Made by a program: the position numbers and the translations under genes | Assembly: GCA_013696185.1 (NCBI GenBank) | Contig: JACCZA010000088.1 | Location: 1-7,695 of the forward strand | DNA: 7,695 nucleotides | Direction of reading: 5' to 3' | Origin: Actinomycetota bacterium | GTDB taxonomy: Bacteria; Actinomycetota; Thermoleophilia; Gaiellales; Gaiellaceae | Notes under the pieces: generated by a model | Database searches by the model: none | The model's input: only the letters and a program-made list of their open reading frames with translations | Told to the model about the DNA's origin: nothing | In this document: positions 1-6,397 of the stretch, piece by piece | Numbering within the stretch: the first letter of the stretch is position 1 | How the letters are laid out: each line of letters begins with the position of its first letter

Positions 1-84
1 GGCCTCGGCCGAGCTCTCGGCCGAAGGACCGGGATGCTCGACACTCGGGCGGCTCGGAACCGACGCTCCCGGCGGGGCGCCCAC
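1..84 (-). CDS. Possible 5' end of a further operon gene (partial, unrecognised)
   Basis: After the coxG stop codon (99-97), the same minus-strand frame reopens at a GTG at 84-82 and runs without a stop to the window edge. It reads as a Pro/Ser/Glu/Ala-rich stretch of 28 codons beginning MGAPPGASVPSRPS. A purine-rich AGGGCGAGAG lies about 5 bases upstream and could act as a ribosome binding site. No domain is visible, and random frames stay open easily at this GC content. It may be the disordered N-terminus of the next cluster gene or plain intergenic DNA. Confidence 0.22.
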   Translation of the reverse strand, partial: MGAPPGASVPSRPSVEHPGPSAESSAEA

Positions 85-96
85 GGGGCTCTCGCC

Positions 97-816
97 CTAG
101 CCCTCGTCCGGCGTCCACTCCACCGGCGCCGGCGGCCTGACGCCCGGCTCCGCGCCGATGTAGACCTCCGGCTCGGTGGTCGCCGGCGCCTCGGTCGAGG
201 GCGGCGGCACCGCAACCGTCCCGGTGCTCGGCGCCACGCTGTCCCCGGTGTCGCCCGCGCCCGTGTCGGCGTCCTCGGCGAAGAGATCCTTGTCGCTCGG
301 CACCGCGCCCAGGTAGACGTCCGGCGCCGACGCCGCCCCGCCGCCCGTCGCGACGGCCTGCGGCGAACGCTGACCCTTCGCCTGCATCACCTGCTCGTCG
401 AGCGCGTCGAGGACGCTCGCGACCTGCTGGTTGACGATCGGCTGGACGACGCGCTGGCCCATGCTGCCGACCGTGCCGCCGATGCGCACGTCGGCCTCCC
501 ACTGCATCGCGGTCGTGGCTCCCTCCTCTGCGAGCGTGAACCGCGTCCGCATGTTCAGCATCGCCCCGACGCCCTTGCCCTTCGCCTGCAGCTCGGCGTA
601 CTCGGGCTCGCGCTCCTCGGTCTTCTCGAAGTCGATGCTCAGCTTGAGGCCGCCGATGCCGAGCGGCACCTTGACGTTGGCGGTCCAGTGCCGCTCGTCG
701 CGGATGTCGAAGCTCTCGACCCCGGGCATCGTCTTCGCCATGCGCGAGGGGTCGTTCAGGACCTCCCAGACGACCTCGCGCGGCGCGTCGAAGTTGCGTG
801 CGCCCTCGACCTTCAC
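97..816 (-). CDS. coxG: CoxG-type SRPBCC protein (CO dehydrogenase subunit G family)
   Basis: This 239-residue protein has two parts. Residues 1 to about 147 form a CoxG/SRPBCC lipid-binding-like domain, recognisable from the start MKVEGARNFDAPREVVWEVL, the segment DPSRMAKTMPGVES, and a helical end ending near VLDALDEQVMQA. Residues 148-239 form a low-complexity Pro/Thr/Ala/Glu/Gly tail. The GTG start at 816 was chosen because it lies where the family begins and forms a GTGA overlap with the large-subunit stop, implying translational coupling; only a weak GGGA lies upstream. CoxG proteins accompany Mo-hydroxylases of the CO dehydrogenase family. Mycobacterial CoxG has been proposed to link the enzyme to membrane quinone, and a similar electron-acceptor role is inferred here. 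The tail carries two copies of a short motif, APDVYLGAVP (164-173) and EPEVYIGAEP (215-224), which may be a docking element. No signal peptide or membrane segment is visible. Confidence 0.9.
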   Translation of the reverse strand: MKVEGARNFDAPREVVWEVLNDPSRMAKTMPGVESFDIRDERHWTANVKVPLGIGGLKLSIDFEKTEEREPEYAELQAKGKGVGAMLNMRTRFTLAEEGATTAMQWEADVRIGGTVGSMGQRVVQPIVNQQVASVLDALDEQVMQAKGQRSPQAVATGGGAASAPDVYLGAVPSDKDLFAEDADTGAGDTGDSVAPSTGTVAVPPPSTEAPATTEPEVYIGAEPGVRPPAPVEWTPDEG

Positions 817-3314
817 GAGCGCGAGCCGTCCCGAGACTCGACGGTGACGAGGGATGCGCTCGCCGCGGGATCGCGCATCAGCTCCCAGACCCGGTTGTAC
901 GGGTTGCAGCTGTCGTAGACGACGGGCTGGCCGAGTGGCGCTAGCGCGTCCTGGATCGCCGCACAGGTCGCGTGGATGCCGGCGCCTCCGCCCTCCCCCA
1001 TGCCCTTCGCGCCGAGCGGCGAGAACGGCGAGGGCGACTCGATGAAGCCGTTCTTCAGCGGCGGCATGTCCATCGCGTGGGGCACGTGGTAGTCGTAGAA
1101 GTTCGGCGTCAACAGGTTCCCGTCCTCGTCGTAGGGGAAAGTCTCGTGCGTGGCCGCGCCGAGCGCCTGGGCGGTCGCGCCGTGCACCTGGCCCTCGACG
1201 ATCTGCGGATGGATGCGGTTGCCGCAGTCGTCCACCGCCGCGTAGTCGACGATCTCGTAGGCGCCCGTCTCGCGGTCGACCTCGACCACGCACGCGTGGA
1301 TCTGCGTGGCGTAGGTGAGCGTGAGGTTGCCGAACTTCCGCTCGAGGTCCGGCACCTCGAACTGCGGCCGGTAGACGTAGCGGCAGTTGAGGGTGACATC
1401 GAGGTCCTCGGGGAGGCCCGCGTTGTTCGCGTTCAGGATCGCCCCGAGCGCCATGAAGGGCAGCGCCGCCTCGGCGTTTTCCCGCATCCGCACCGTGCCG
1501 CCCGCGAGCTCGAGGTCGTCCGGCGTGCAGCCGAGCACGACGGAGCCCAGCTTCTTCATCTCCGCCGCGAGCTTCTCCGTCGCGCCCTTCACCGCGCCGA
1601 GACCCGTGACCGCGAACTGGCTCGCGTAGGTGCCCGAGAAGCCGGCGTGCGAGTTCCAGTAGGTGTCGTGCCCGGGCCGGACGTTCACGTCGTCGGGCGT
1701 GCAGCCGAGGATGTCGCAGACGACCTGCGCCGCCGTCGTCTCGTGGCCCTGACCCTGCGGCACGGTCCCGAGCGTGACGACGATCTCGCCGAAGATGTCG
1801 AGCTTGACGGTGGCGACCTCGTTGTTGCCCGAGAACTGGAGCTCCGGGTTGACCAGCTGGGACTGGCCGAAGTTGTTCGTCCCTGAGTCGAGCGTCGAGC
1901 CGATGCCGACGCCGAGCAGCTTCCGCCGCGACTCGGCCTCCTTCCGCTTCTCCTCGAGCGAGTCGTACCCGATCAGCTCGAGCGCGATGTCGAGGCAGCG
2001 CGCGTAGTCGCCCGAGTCGTAGATGCAGCCGTTCGGGGTCTCGTACGGCATCTCGTCGCTGCGGACGTAGTTGCGCTTGCGCACCTCGACCGGATCGAGC
2101 TCGAGCTGCTGGGCGACGATGTCGACGATCCGCTCGGTCAGCCAGAGGTGCTGCATCCGCGAGTAGCCCCGGTTGGGTGAGACCGGCGATTTGTTCGTGC
2201 AGACCTGCGTGAAGTCGACGCGGATGTTCCGCCAGCGATAGCACCCGGGCGTCACCTGCGCCCAGATGATGGCGCCGAGCGGCTCGTAGCGCGGGAAGGC
2301 GCCGCAGTCGTCGATCGCCCGGACGCTGAAGCCGAGCATCGTCCCGTCGGCGCGCACGGGTACCTCGATGTCGAGGAACGTGCGCTCGTTGCCGTGCGCG
2401 TTCGCCTGGTGCTGGTCGGTGCGCCACTCGGTCCACTGCACCGCGCGGTTGAGCTTGCGGGCGAGCAGGCAGCAGGCGACGAAGTACGGGTGCAGGCAGA
2501 TCTTGTTGCCGAAGGCCCCGCCGATGTCCTGGGTGACGAAGCGCAGCTTGTCCAGCCCGACGCGCAGGGACGGTGCCATCCAGATCGCGCCGATGCCCGG
2601 CATCTGGTGGTTGCAGTGCATCGTCCACTGCCCGGTGCCGCGGTTGTACTCGACGAGGGCCCCGCTGCACTCGAGCGGCGTCGAGGAGAAGCGGTGGAAG
2701 TGCAGCCGCTCGATCCTGACCACCCGGTCGGCCTCCTCGAGGGCGGCATCGTAGTCGCCCCAGTCGAAGCTGCCCGACCAGACGACGTTGGAGCCGGCCT
2801 CCTCGTGCAGGACCGGCGCATCCTCCTCGAGCGCCCGCTCGCCGTCGACCACCACCTCGAGCGGCTCGTACTCGACCTCGACGAGCTCGGAGGCGTCGCG
2901 CGCCAGCTCGCGCGACGCCGCGACGACGGCCGCGACCGGCTCGCCGACGAAGCGCACCCGACCCACGGCGAGCGCGTAGTCCTGGATGTGGGCGCCGGGG
3001 GGCGTCGAGAGCTCGAAGAACGGGTCGGTCAGGATCGCGACCTCGTCGCCGGTCAGGGTGCCGTAGACACCGTCGAGCTCGAGGGCCTGCGAGACGTCGA
3101 CCGACACGATCTTCGCGTGCGCGTAGGGCGAGCGGACGAAGTGGATGTACCCCATCCCGTGTCGCTTGACGTCGTCGAAGAAGACGCCCTGGCCCTGGAC
3201 GAGGCGCTTGTCCTCCTTGCGCGGGACGTTCTGGCCGACGAAACCGCGCTGCGGGACCTCGGTCTCCTGCTCCTCGGGCGCGACGATCGTCGCGCGCAGC
3301 TCGGGCACGCTCAA
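813..3314 (-). CDS. coxL: Molybdopterin-binding large subunit, xanthine dehydrogenase/CO dehydrogenase family (CoxL-like)
   Basis: This is the catalytic subunit (833 residues) of a Mo-hydroxylase. The aldehyde oxidase/xanthine dehydrogenase a/b hammerhead domain spans roughly residues 25-155 (VPRKEDKRLVQGQGVFFDD, then VRFVGEPVAAVVA). The molybdopterin-binding region follows, with QDIGGAFGNK at 262-271, GQGHET at 521-526, and KGMGEGG at 770-776, in which E774 is the expected catalytic base. Several stretches (GNK, TNKSP, YDSGDY, AVDDCGNRI, IVEGQVHG) recall form I CoxL as I remember it. However, the active-site loop at 376-387 reads SPVSPNRGYSRM: there is no Cys where form I has AYRCSFR, and it is not the form II AYRGAGR either. 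CO oxidation is therefore doubtful, the substrate is unknown, and the symbol marks only the family. The TTG start at 3314 is preferred over GTG at 3308 because GGGGAGG lies 7 bases upstream of TTG and the TTGA overlap couples it to the small-subunit gene. A cytoplasmic heterotrimer with the M and S subunits is expected. Confidence 0.93.
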   Translation of the reverse strand: MSVPELRATIVAPEEQETEVPQRGFVGQNVPRKEDKRLVQGQGVFFDDVKRHGMGYIHFVRSPYAHAKIVSVDVSQALELDGVYGTLTGDEVAILTDPFFELSTPPGAHIQDYALAVGRVRFVGEPVAAVVAASRELARDASELVEVEYEPLEVVVDGERALEEDAPVLHEEAGSNVVWSGSFDWGDYDAALEEADRVVRIERLHFHRFSSTPLECSGALVEYNRGTGQWTMHCNHQMPGIGAIWMAPSLRVGLDKLRFVTQDIGGAFGNKICLHPYFVACCLLARKLNRAVQWTEWRTDQHQANAHGNERTFLDIEVPVRADGTMLGFSVRAIDDCGAFPRYEPLGAIIWAQVTPGCYRWRNIRVDFTQVCTNKSPVSPNRGYSRMQHLWLTERIVDIVAQQLELDPVEVRKRNYVRSDEMPYETPNGCIYDSGDYARCLDIALELIGYDSLEEKRKEAESRRKLLGVGIGSTLDSGTNNFGQSQLVNPELQFSGNNEVATVKLDIFGEIVVTLGTVPQGQGHETTAAQVVCDILGCTPDDVNVRPGHDTYWNSHAGFSGTYASQFAVTGLGAVKGATEKLAAEMKKLGSVVLGCTPDDLELAGGTVRMRENAEAALPFMALGAILNANNAGLPEDLDVTLNCRYVYRPQFEVPDLERKFGNLTLTYATQIHACVVEVDRETGAYEIVDYAAVDDCGNRIHPQIVEGQVHGATAQALGAATHETFPYDEDGNLLTPNFYDYHVPHAMDMPPLKNGFIESPSPFSPLGAKGMGEGGGAGIHATCAAIQDALAPLGQPVVYDSCNPYNRVWELMRDPAASASLVTVESRDGSRS

Positions 3315-3814
3315 GCCGACACCTCCCCTTTGGCGGCCGCCGCGACCGCCTCGATGATGTTCACGTAGCCCGTGCAACGGCAGATGTTCCCCTGCAGCGC
3401 CTTCCGGATCTCCGCCTCGGTCGGCTCGGGGTTGTTGTCGAGCAGGTACTTCGCGCTCATCAGCATCCCCGGCGTGCAGTAGCCGCACTGGAGTGCGTGG
3501 TGATCGCTGAACGCCTGCTGGAGCGGGTGCAGCCGACCGTCCTCCTCGAGGCCCTCGACGGTCGTGATCGTCGTCCCGTCCGCCTGCACCGCGAGCAGCA
3601 TGCAGCTTTTGACTGCCTCGCCGTCCAGGTGAACCGTGCAGGCGCCGCAGTTCCCCGTATCGCAGCCCACGTGCGTCCCCGTGAGGTCGAGCTCGTCGCG
3701 CAGGAAGTGCACGAGCAGGCGCCGAGCATCGACCTCGCGCTCGTGGCGCTCGCCGTTCACCTCGACGTGCACGACCCGGCTCGAGGTCGGCGCGCCGTTC
3801 GTCCCGGCTTCCAT
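3311..3814 (-). CDS. coxS: (2Fe-2S)-binding small subunit of Mo-hydroxylase (CoxS-like)
   Basis: This 167-residue subunit carries electrons from the molybdenum centre to the FAD subunit. Residues about 14-85 are the plant-ferredoxin-like domain with Cys ligands C51, C56, C59 and C71 (GCDTGNCGAC plus a later SCML). Residues about 88-162 are the helical [2Fe-2S] domain with C110, C113, C145 and C147 (LQCGYCTPGM and NICRCTGY). All eight ligands are present, and the length is normal for the family. The ATG at 3814 lies only 2 bases after the medium-subunit stop, and GGGAG is available about 12 bases upstream. About 13 residues precede the first conserved strand (VVHVEVNG), a short extension compatible with other family members. 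The 3' end overlaps the large-subunit start by TTGA and also holds that gene's ribosome binding site. Confidence 0.96.
   Translation of the reverse strand: MEAGTNGAPTSSRVVHVEVNGERHEREVDARRLLVHFLRDELDLTGTHVGCDTGNCGACTVHLDGEAVKSCMLLAVQADGTTITTVEGLEEDGRLHPLQQAFSDHHALQCGYCTPGMLMSAKYLLDNNPEPTEAEIRKALQGNICRCTGYVNIIEAVAAAAKGEVSA
3322..3328 (-). promoter_or_regulatory. Ribosome binding site for the Mo-hydroxylase large subunit
   Basis: GGGGAGG on the minus strand, within the last codons of the small-subunit gene, lies 7 bases before TTG 3314 but 13 bases before the alternative GTG 3308. The spacing decides for the TTG start and its TTGA overlap. Confidence 0.7.
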
Positions 3815-3816
3815 GC

Positions 3817-4662
3817 CTACGCTGCTCTCCCGGCCGCCTGCAGGGTGGCCCGCACCGCGAGCACCTCCGCGAGATGCCGGCGGTACTCGGCCGACGCGTG
3901 CACGTCCGAGGGAGGATCGAGCGCCTGCCCCAAGCCGCGGGCCGCCTCCCGCACGCGCTCGGGGCTGAGGTCGCCGCCTGCGAGGGCCTGCTCCATGCCC
4001 GTCGCGCGCTCGGGGACGCCGGCGACGCAGCCGATCGCGATGCGCGGCGCACCGCCGTCGACGCAGGCGGCCGCGTTGACGATGCAGGTGCCGTCCTTGC
4101 CGATCGGCACCGAGGCGAAGGCACTGCCGCAGGCACCCGGTGCGGGCACCGTGATCTTCGTCAGGAGCTCGCCCGGCCCGGCGGCGGTCATGAAGACGCC
4201 GACGAAGAACTCGTCGTAGCCGACCTCCCGCTCGCCGTTCGGCCCGGTGATCGTCATCCTCGCCTCGAGCGCCGCGAGGAGCGGCGGGAAGTGGTTGGTC
4301 GGATCGTTCCAGCAGACGTTGCCGCCGATCGTGCCGCGGTTTCGCACCTGGACGTCCGCGATCTGATGCGCGACCTCGGCGAGGATCGGATGGGTGGAGG
4401 AGACCTCCGGCGAGAGCACGATCTGCGCGTAGGTGGCCATCGCGCCGAGCTCGAGCGAGCCGTCCGCGGCGCGGTCGATCCGGCGCAGCTCGGCCAGCTC
4501 GGCCAGGTCGACGAGCACGGCCGGTGAGCCGACTCGCTGCTTCATCGCGTTCGTCAGGCTCTGGCCGCCCGCGAGCGCGCGTGCGTCCTCGTGCTCGCCG
4601 AGCAGCCGCACGGCGGCCTCGAGCGTTCGCGGGCGAGCGTAGGCGACCTCGCGTAGCAGCAC
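3817..4662 (-). CDS. coxM: FAD-binding medium subunit of Mo-hydroxylase (CoxM-like)
   Basis: This 281-residue flavoprotein subunit takes electrons from the iron-sulfur subunit and passes them to the final acceptor. The N-terminal FAD-binding domain (FAD_binding_5 type) spans roughly 1-172, with the two FAD motifs AGGQSLTNAM (31-40) and TIGGN (111-115, after RNRG). The C-terminal CO dehydrogenase flavoprotein domain runs from about 175 to 275 (GSAFASVPIG through EYRRHLAEVLAVRA). The length matches the family. The GTG at 4662 is chosen because the conserved fold begins at once (LLREVAYARPRTLEAAVRLL). Frames opening further upstream (ATG 4764 or 4854) would add an Arg-rich non-homologous extension and run into the divergent gene. 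No Shine-Dalgarno sequence fits this start, since GGGAA abuts the GTG; a leaderless mRNA is likely. It is the first gene of the M-S-L-G operon, and the next gene starts 2 bases after its TAG stop. Confidence 0.92.
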   Translation of the reverse strand: MLLREVAYARPRTLEAAVRLLGEHEDARALAGGQSLTNAMKQRVGSPAVLVDLAELAELRRIDRAADGSLELGAMATYAQIVLSPEVSSTHPILAEVAHQIADVQVRNRGTIGGNVCWNDPTNHFPPLLAALEARMTITGPNGEREVGYDEFFVGVFMTAAGPGELLTKITVPAPGACGSAFASVPIGKDGTCIVNAAACVDGGAPRIAIGCVAGVPERATGMEQALAGGDLSPERVREAARGLGQALDPPSDVHASAEYRRHLAEVLAVRATLQAAGRAA

Positions 4663-4698
4663 TTCCCGATTTTGATCAAATCTGCGCTCCCCGCGCAA
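4663..4698 (-). promoter_or_regulatory. Candidate promoter of the M-S-L-G operon, predicting a leaderless transcript
   Basis: On the minus strand TTGCGC (4698-4693) and CAAAAT (4674-4669) are separated by 18 bases. CAAAAT keeps the key A2 and T6 of a bacterial -10 box, but the -35 match is only three of six. The -10 ends 6 bases before the GTG at 4662, so transcription would start on or next to the start codon. This agrees with the lack of a usable Shine-Dalgarno sequence. It is inferred from sequence alone. Confidence 0.45.
4671..4680. promoter_or_regulatory. AT-rich palindrome TTTGATCAAA, candidate operator between divergent operons
   Basis: This perfect 10-bp palindrome lies in otherwise very GC-rich DNA between the divergent hydroxylase and oxidoreductase operons. 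The flanks nearly extend it: GATTTTGATCAAATC is a 14-bp palindrome with one extra T. It overlaps the candidate -10 of the minus-strand operon, so a bound protein could block transcription. The regulator is not in the window and the site is not assigned to a family. Confidence 0.4.
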
Positions 4699-4751
4699 GC
4701 AGAACCGTCGGCGCCTGCGGGCGTCGAGCTGCGGCGGGCAGGAAATCGAAC

Positions 4752-4757
4752 GGGAGG
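4752..4757 (+). promoter_or_regulatory. Ribosome binding site for the FAD oxidoreductase
   Basis: GGGAGG ends 5 bases before ATG 4763. It decides for that ATG over the in-frame GTG at 4757, which lies immediately after the site. Confidence 0.75.
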
Positions 4758-4762
4758 TGGGC

Positions 4763-6397
4763 ATGCCCCTGTACGACGCGGTGTTCGTGGGCAGCGGGAT
4801 CAACTCGCTCGCCGGAGCGGCCCTCCTGGCGAAGGCGGGCTGGCGCGTGTGCATCCTCGAGCGGAACGACTACCTGGGTGGAGCGATCAAGACGGCCGAG
4901 GTGACCGAGCCCGGCTTCGTGCACGAGGTGTTCGCCAGCTGGCACCCGCTCTTCGTCGGCTCCCCCGCCTACGCCGAGCTCGGCGACGACCTCCGGGCGC
5001 GGGGGCTCGAGTACCTGAACACAGACCTGCCGACGGGAACGGTCTACCCCGACGGGTCGAGCGCCTTCCTCTCCACCTCGGCGGAGGCGAACGTGCGCGA
5101 GCTCGATCGGCTCGCCCCGGGAGACGGCGCAGTCTGGCAGCGCCTCAACGACGACTTCGGGCCGAACGCCGAGATCGCGTTCGGCCTGCTCGGCGCCGAG
5201 CTCTGGTCCGGCGAGGGCGCCTCTCTCGCCGTGAAGGCGTTCCGCCACTTCGGCCGCAGGGGGCTGCTCGACTTCTCGGGCACCATGCTCTCGTCCTGCC
5301 GCGACTGGCTCGAGGACAACTTCGCCTCCGAGCGGACGCATGGGCTCTTCGCGCCGTGGGTGCTGCACACGGGGCTCGGACCCGACCAGGCCTCCTCCGG
5401 CTTCATGGCCGAGGTGATCGCCGTCACCCTGCAGGCGGGCGGCATGCCGGTCCCGCGCGGCGGCGGCGCGAGACTCGTCGAGGCGCTCGTGCGGCTCGTC
5501 GAGGATCACGGCGGCGAGGCGCGAACCGGCGCCGACGTCGAGCAGATCGTGCTCGGCGCGGACGGCGCACGTGGCGTGCGGCTCGCCGGCGGAGAGACGG
5601 TCGAGGCAGGGCGTGCGGTTCTCTGCGACGTCACGCCCACCCAGCTCTACGGGCGCCTCCTGCCCGAGGGCGCCGTGCCGCGCGAGCACACCCGGGCGGC
5701 CGAGCGCTTCCGTTACGGCCGCGCCGAGATGCAGATCCACCTGGCGCTGTCCGAGCCGCCGCGCTGGGACGGCGACGAGCGGCTCGCGCAGACGGCGATC
5801 GTCCACGTCACGCCGGGCCTCGACGGCGTCTCGCGGGCGGTCAACGAGGCGGAGCGCGGACTGCTGCCCGCCGAGGCGACGATCGTCTGCGGTCAGCCGC
5901 TCGCGGTCGATCCCTCCCGGGCCCCGGAGGGCAGGGGGCTGCTCTGGATCCAGCTGCAGGAGCTTCCCCCGCGCGTCAAGGGCGACGCGGCAGGCGAGCT
6001 CGAGACGGGCGACGGCACCTGGACGGAGGAGCTGCGCGAGCGCTACGCCGACCGGATCCAGGAGCGGCTCGCCCGCCACGTGACCAATCTCGAGTCGGCG
6101 CTGATCACGCGCGTCGTCATGTCCCCGGCGGACATGGAGGCAGCCAACGTGAACTGGGTCGGCGGAGACATCTACGCGGGCTCGTGCGCGCTCGACCAGA
6201 ACCTCCTCTGGCGCCCGAAGCCGGGGCTCCCTGGCCACGGGACGGCGGTCGACCGTCTCTTCCACATCGGCGCGAGTACGCACCCCGGCCCCGGCCTCGG
6301 CGCCGGCTCCGGTTACCTCGCGGCGAAGGCGCTCCTGCGCCCTGGGCCCGTGCGACGCGCCCTCGGCCGGCTGCCGCGCGTCGGTGCGGGCTCGTGA
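4763..6397 (+). CDS. NAD(P)/FAD-dependent oxidoreductase, phytoene desaturase/PYROXD2-like
   Basis: This 544-residue flavoprotein of the CrtI/amine-oxidase superfamily begins with a Rossmann FAD-binding motif, VFVGSGINSLAGAALLAKAG (residues 7-26), followed by E33 for the ribose and DYLGGA for the diphosphate region. A GGxxxL element (GMPVPRGGGARLVEAL) occurs mid-protein where this family has it. The C-terminal FAD motif is HIGASTHPGPGLGAGSGY (501-518). The length suits the PYROXD2/phytoene dehydrogenase-related group. Members use FAD to desaturate or oxidise hydrophobic or other substrates, but many have no known substrate, and none can be assigned here. There is no signal peptide or clear membrane helix. 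The gene is divergent from the Mo-hydroxylase operon and overlaps the downstream isomerase gene by GTGA. No carotenoid biosynthesis genes are nearby, so a carotenoid role is not supported. Confidence 0.9.
   Translation: MPLYDAVFVGSGINSLAGAALLAKAGWRVCILERNDYLGGAIKTAEVTEPGFVHEVFASWHPLFVGSPAYAELGDDLRARGLEYLNTDLPTGTVYPDGSSAFLSTSAEANVRELDRLAPGDGAVWQRLNDDFGPNAEIAFGLLGAELWSGEGASLAVKAFRHFGRRGLLDFSGTMLSSCRDWLEDNFASERTHGLFAPWVLHTGLGPDQASSGFMAEVIAVTLQAGGMPVPRGGGARLVEALVRLVEDHGGEARTGADVEQIVLGADGARGVRLAGGETVEAGRAVLCDVTPTQLYGRLLPEGAVPREHTRAAERFRYGRAEMQIHLALSEPPRWDGDERLAQTAIVHVTPGLDGVSRAVNEAERGLLPAEATIVCGQPLAVDPSRAPEGRGLLWIQLQELPPRVKGDAAGELETGDGTWTEELRERYADRIQERLARHVTNLESALITRVVMSPADMEAANVNWVGGDIYAGSCALDQNLLWRPKPGLPGHGTAVDRLFHIGASTHPGPGLGAGSGYLAAKALLRPGPVRRALGRLPRVGAGS

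Noticed and set aside
5..24. Inverted repeat TCGGCCGAG-CT-CTCGGCCGA as a coxG terminator
   Set aside because: It has no T run and only a 2-base loop, and GC-rich palindromes are common here; it may simply fall in a coding stretch.
34..918. Long plus-strand open frame opposite coxG and the large-subunit end
   Set aside because: Its product is Arg/Ala/Leu-rich with no domain, and it lies antisense to well-supported genes; such frames are expected at this GC content.
817..2670. Minus-strand open frame running upstream of coxG in its own frame
   Set aside because: The part before GTG 816 overlaps the large-subunit gene in another frame and has shadow composition; only the part from 816 resembles a protein family.
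813..3314. Annotation as a genuine CO dehydrogenase large subunit
   Set aside because: The Cu-binding Cys loop AYRCSFR is replaced by PNRGYSR, so CO oxidation is not supported even though the rest looks CoxL-like.
4663..4854. N-terminal extension of the medium subunit to ATG 4764 or 4854
   Set aside because: The added residues are Arg-rich, match nothing in the family, and would overlap the divergent oxidoreductase start.
4763..6397. Assignment of the FAD oxidoreductase as a carotenoid phytoene desaturase
   Set aside because: No carotenoid genes are nearby and the PYROXD2-like group has many non-carotenoid members; only the superfamily is supported.
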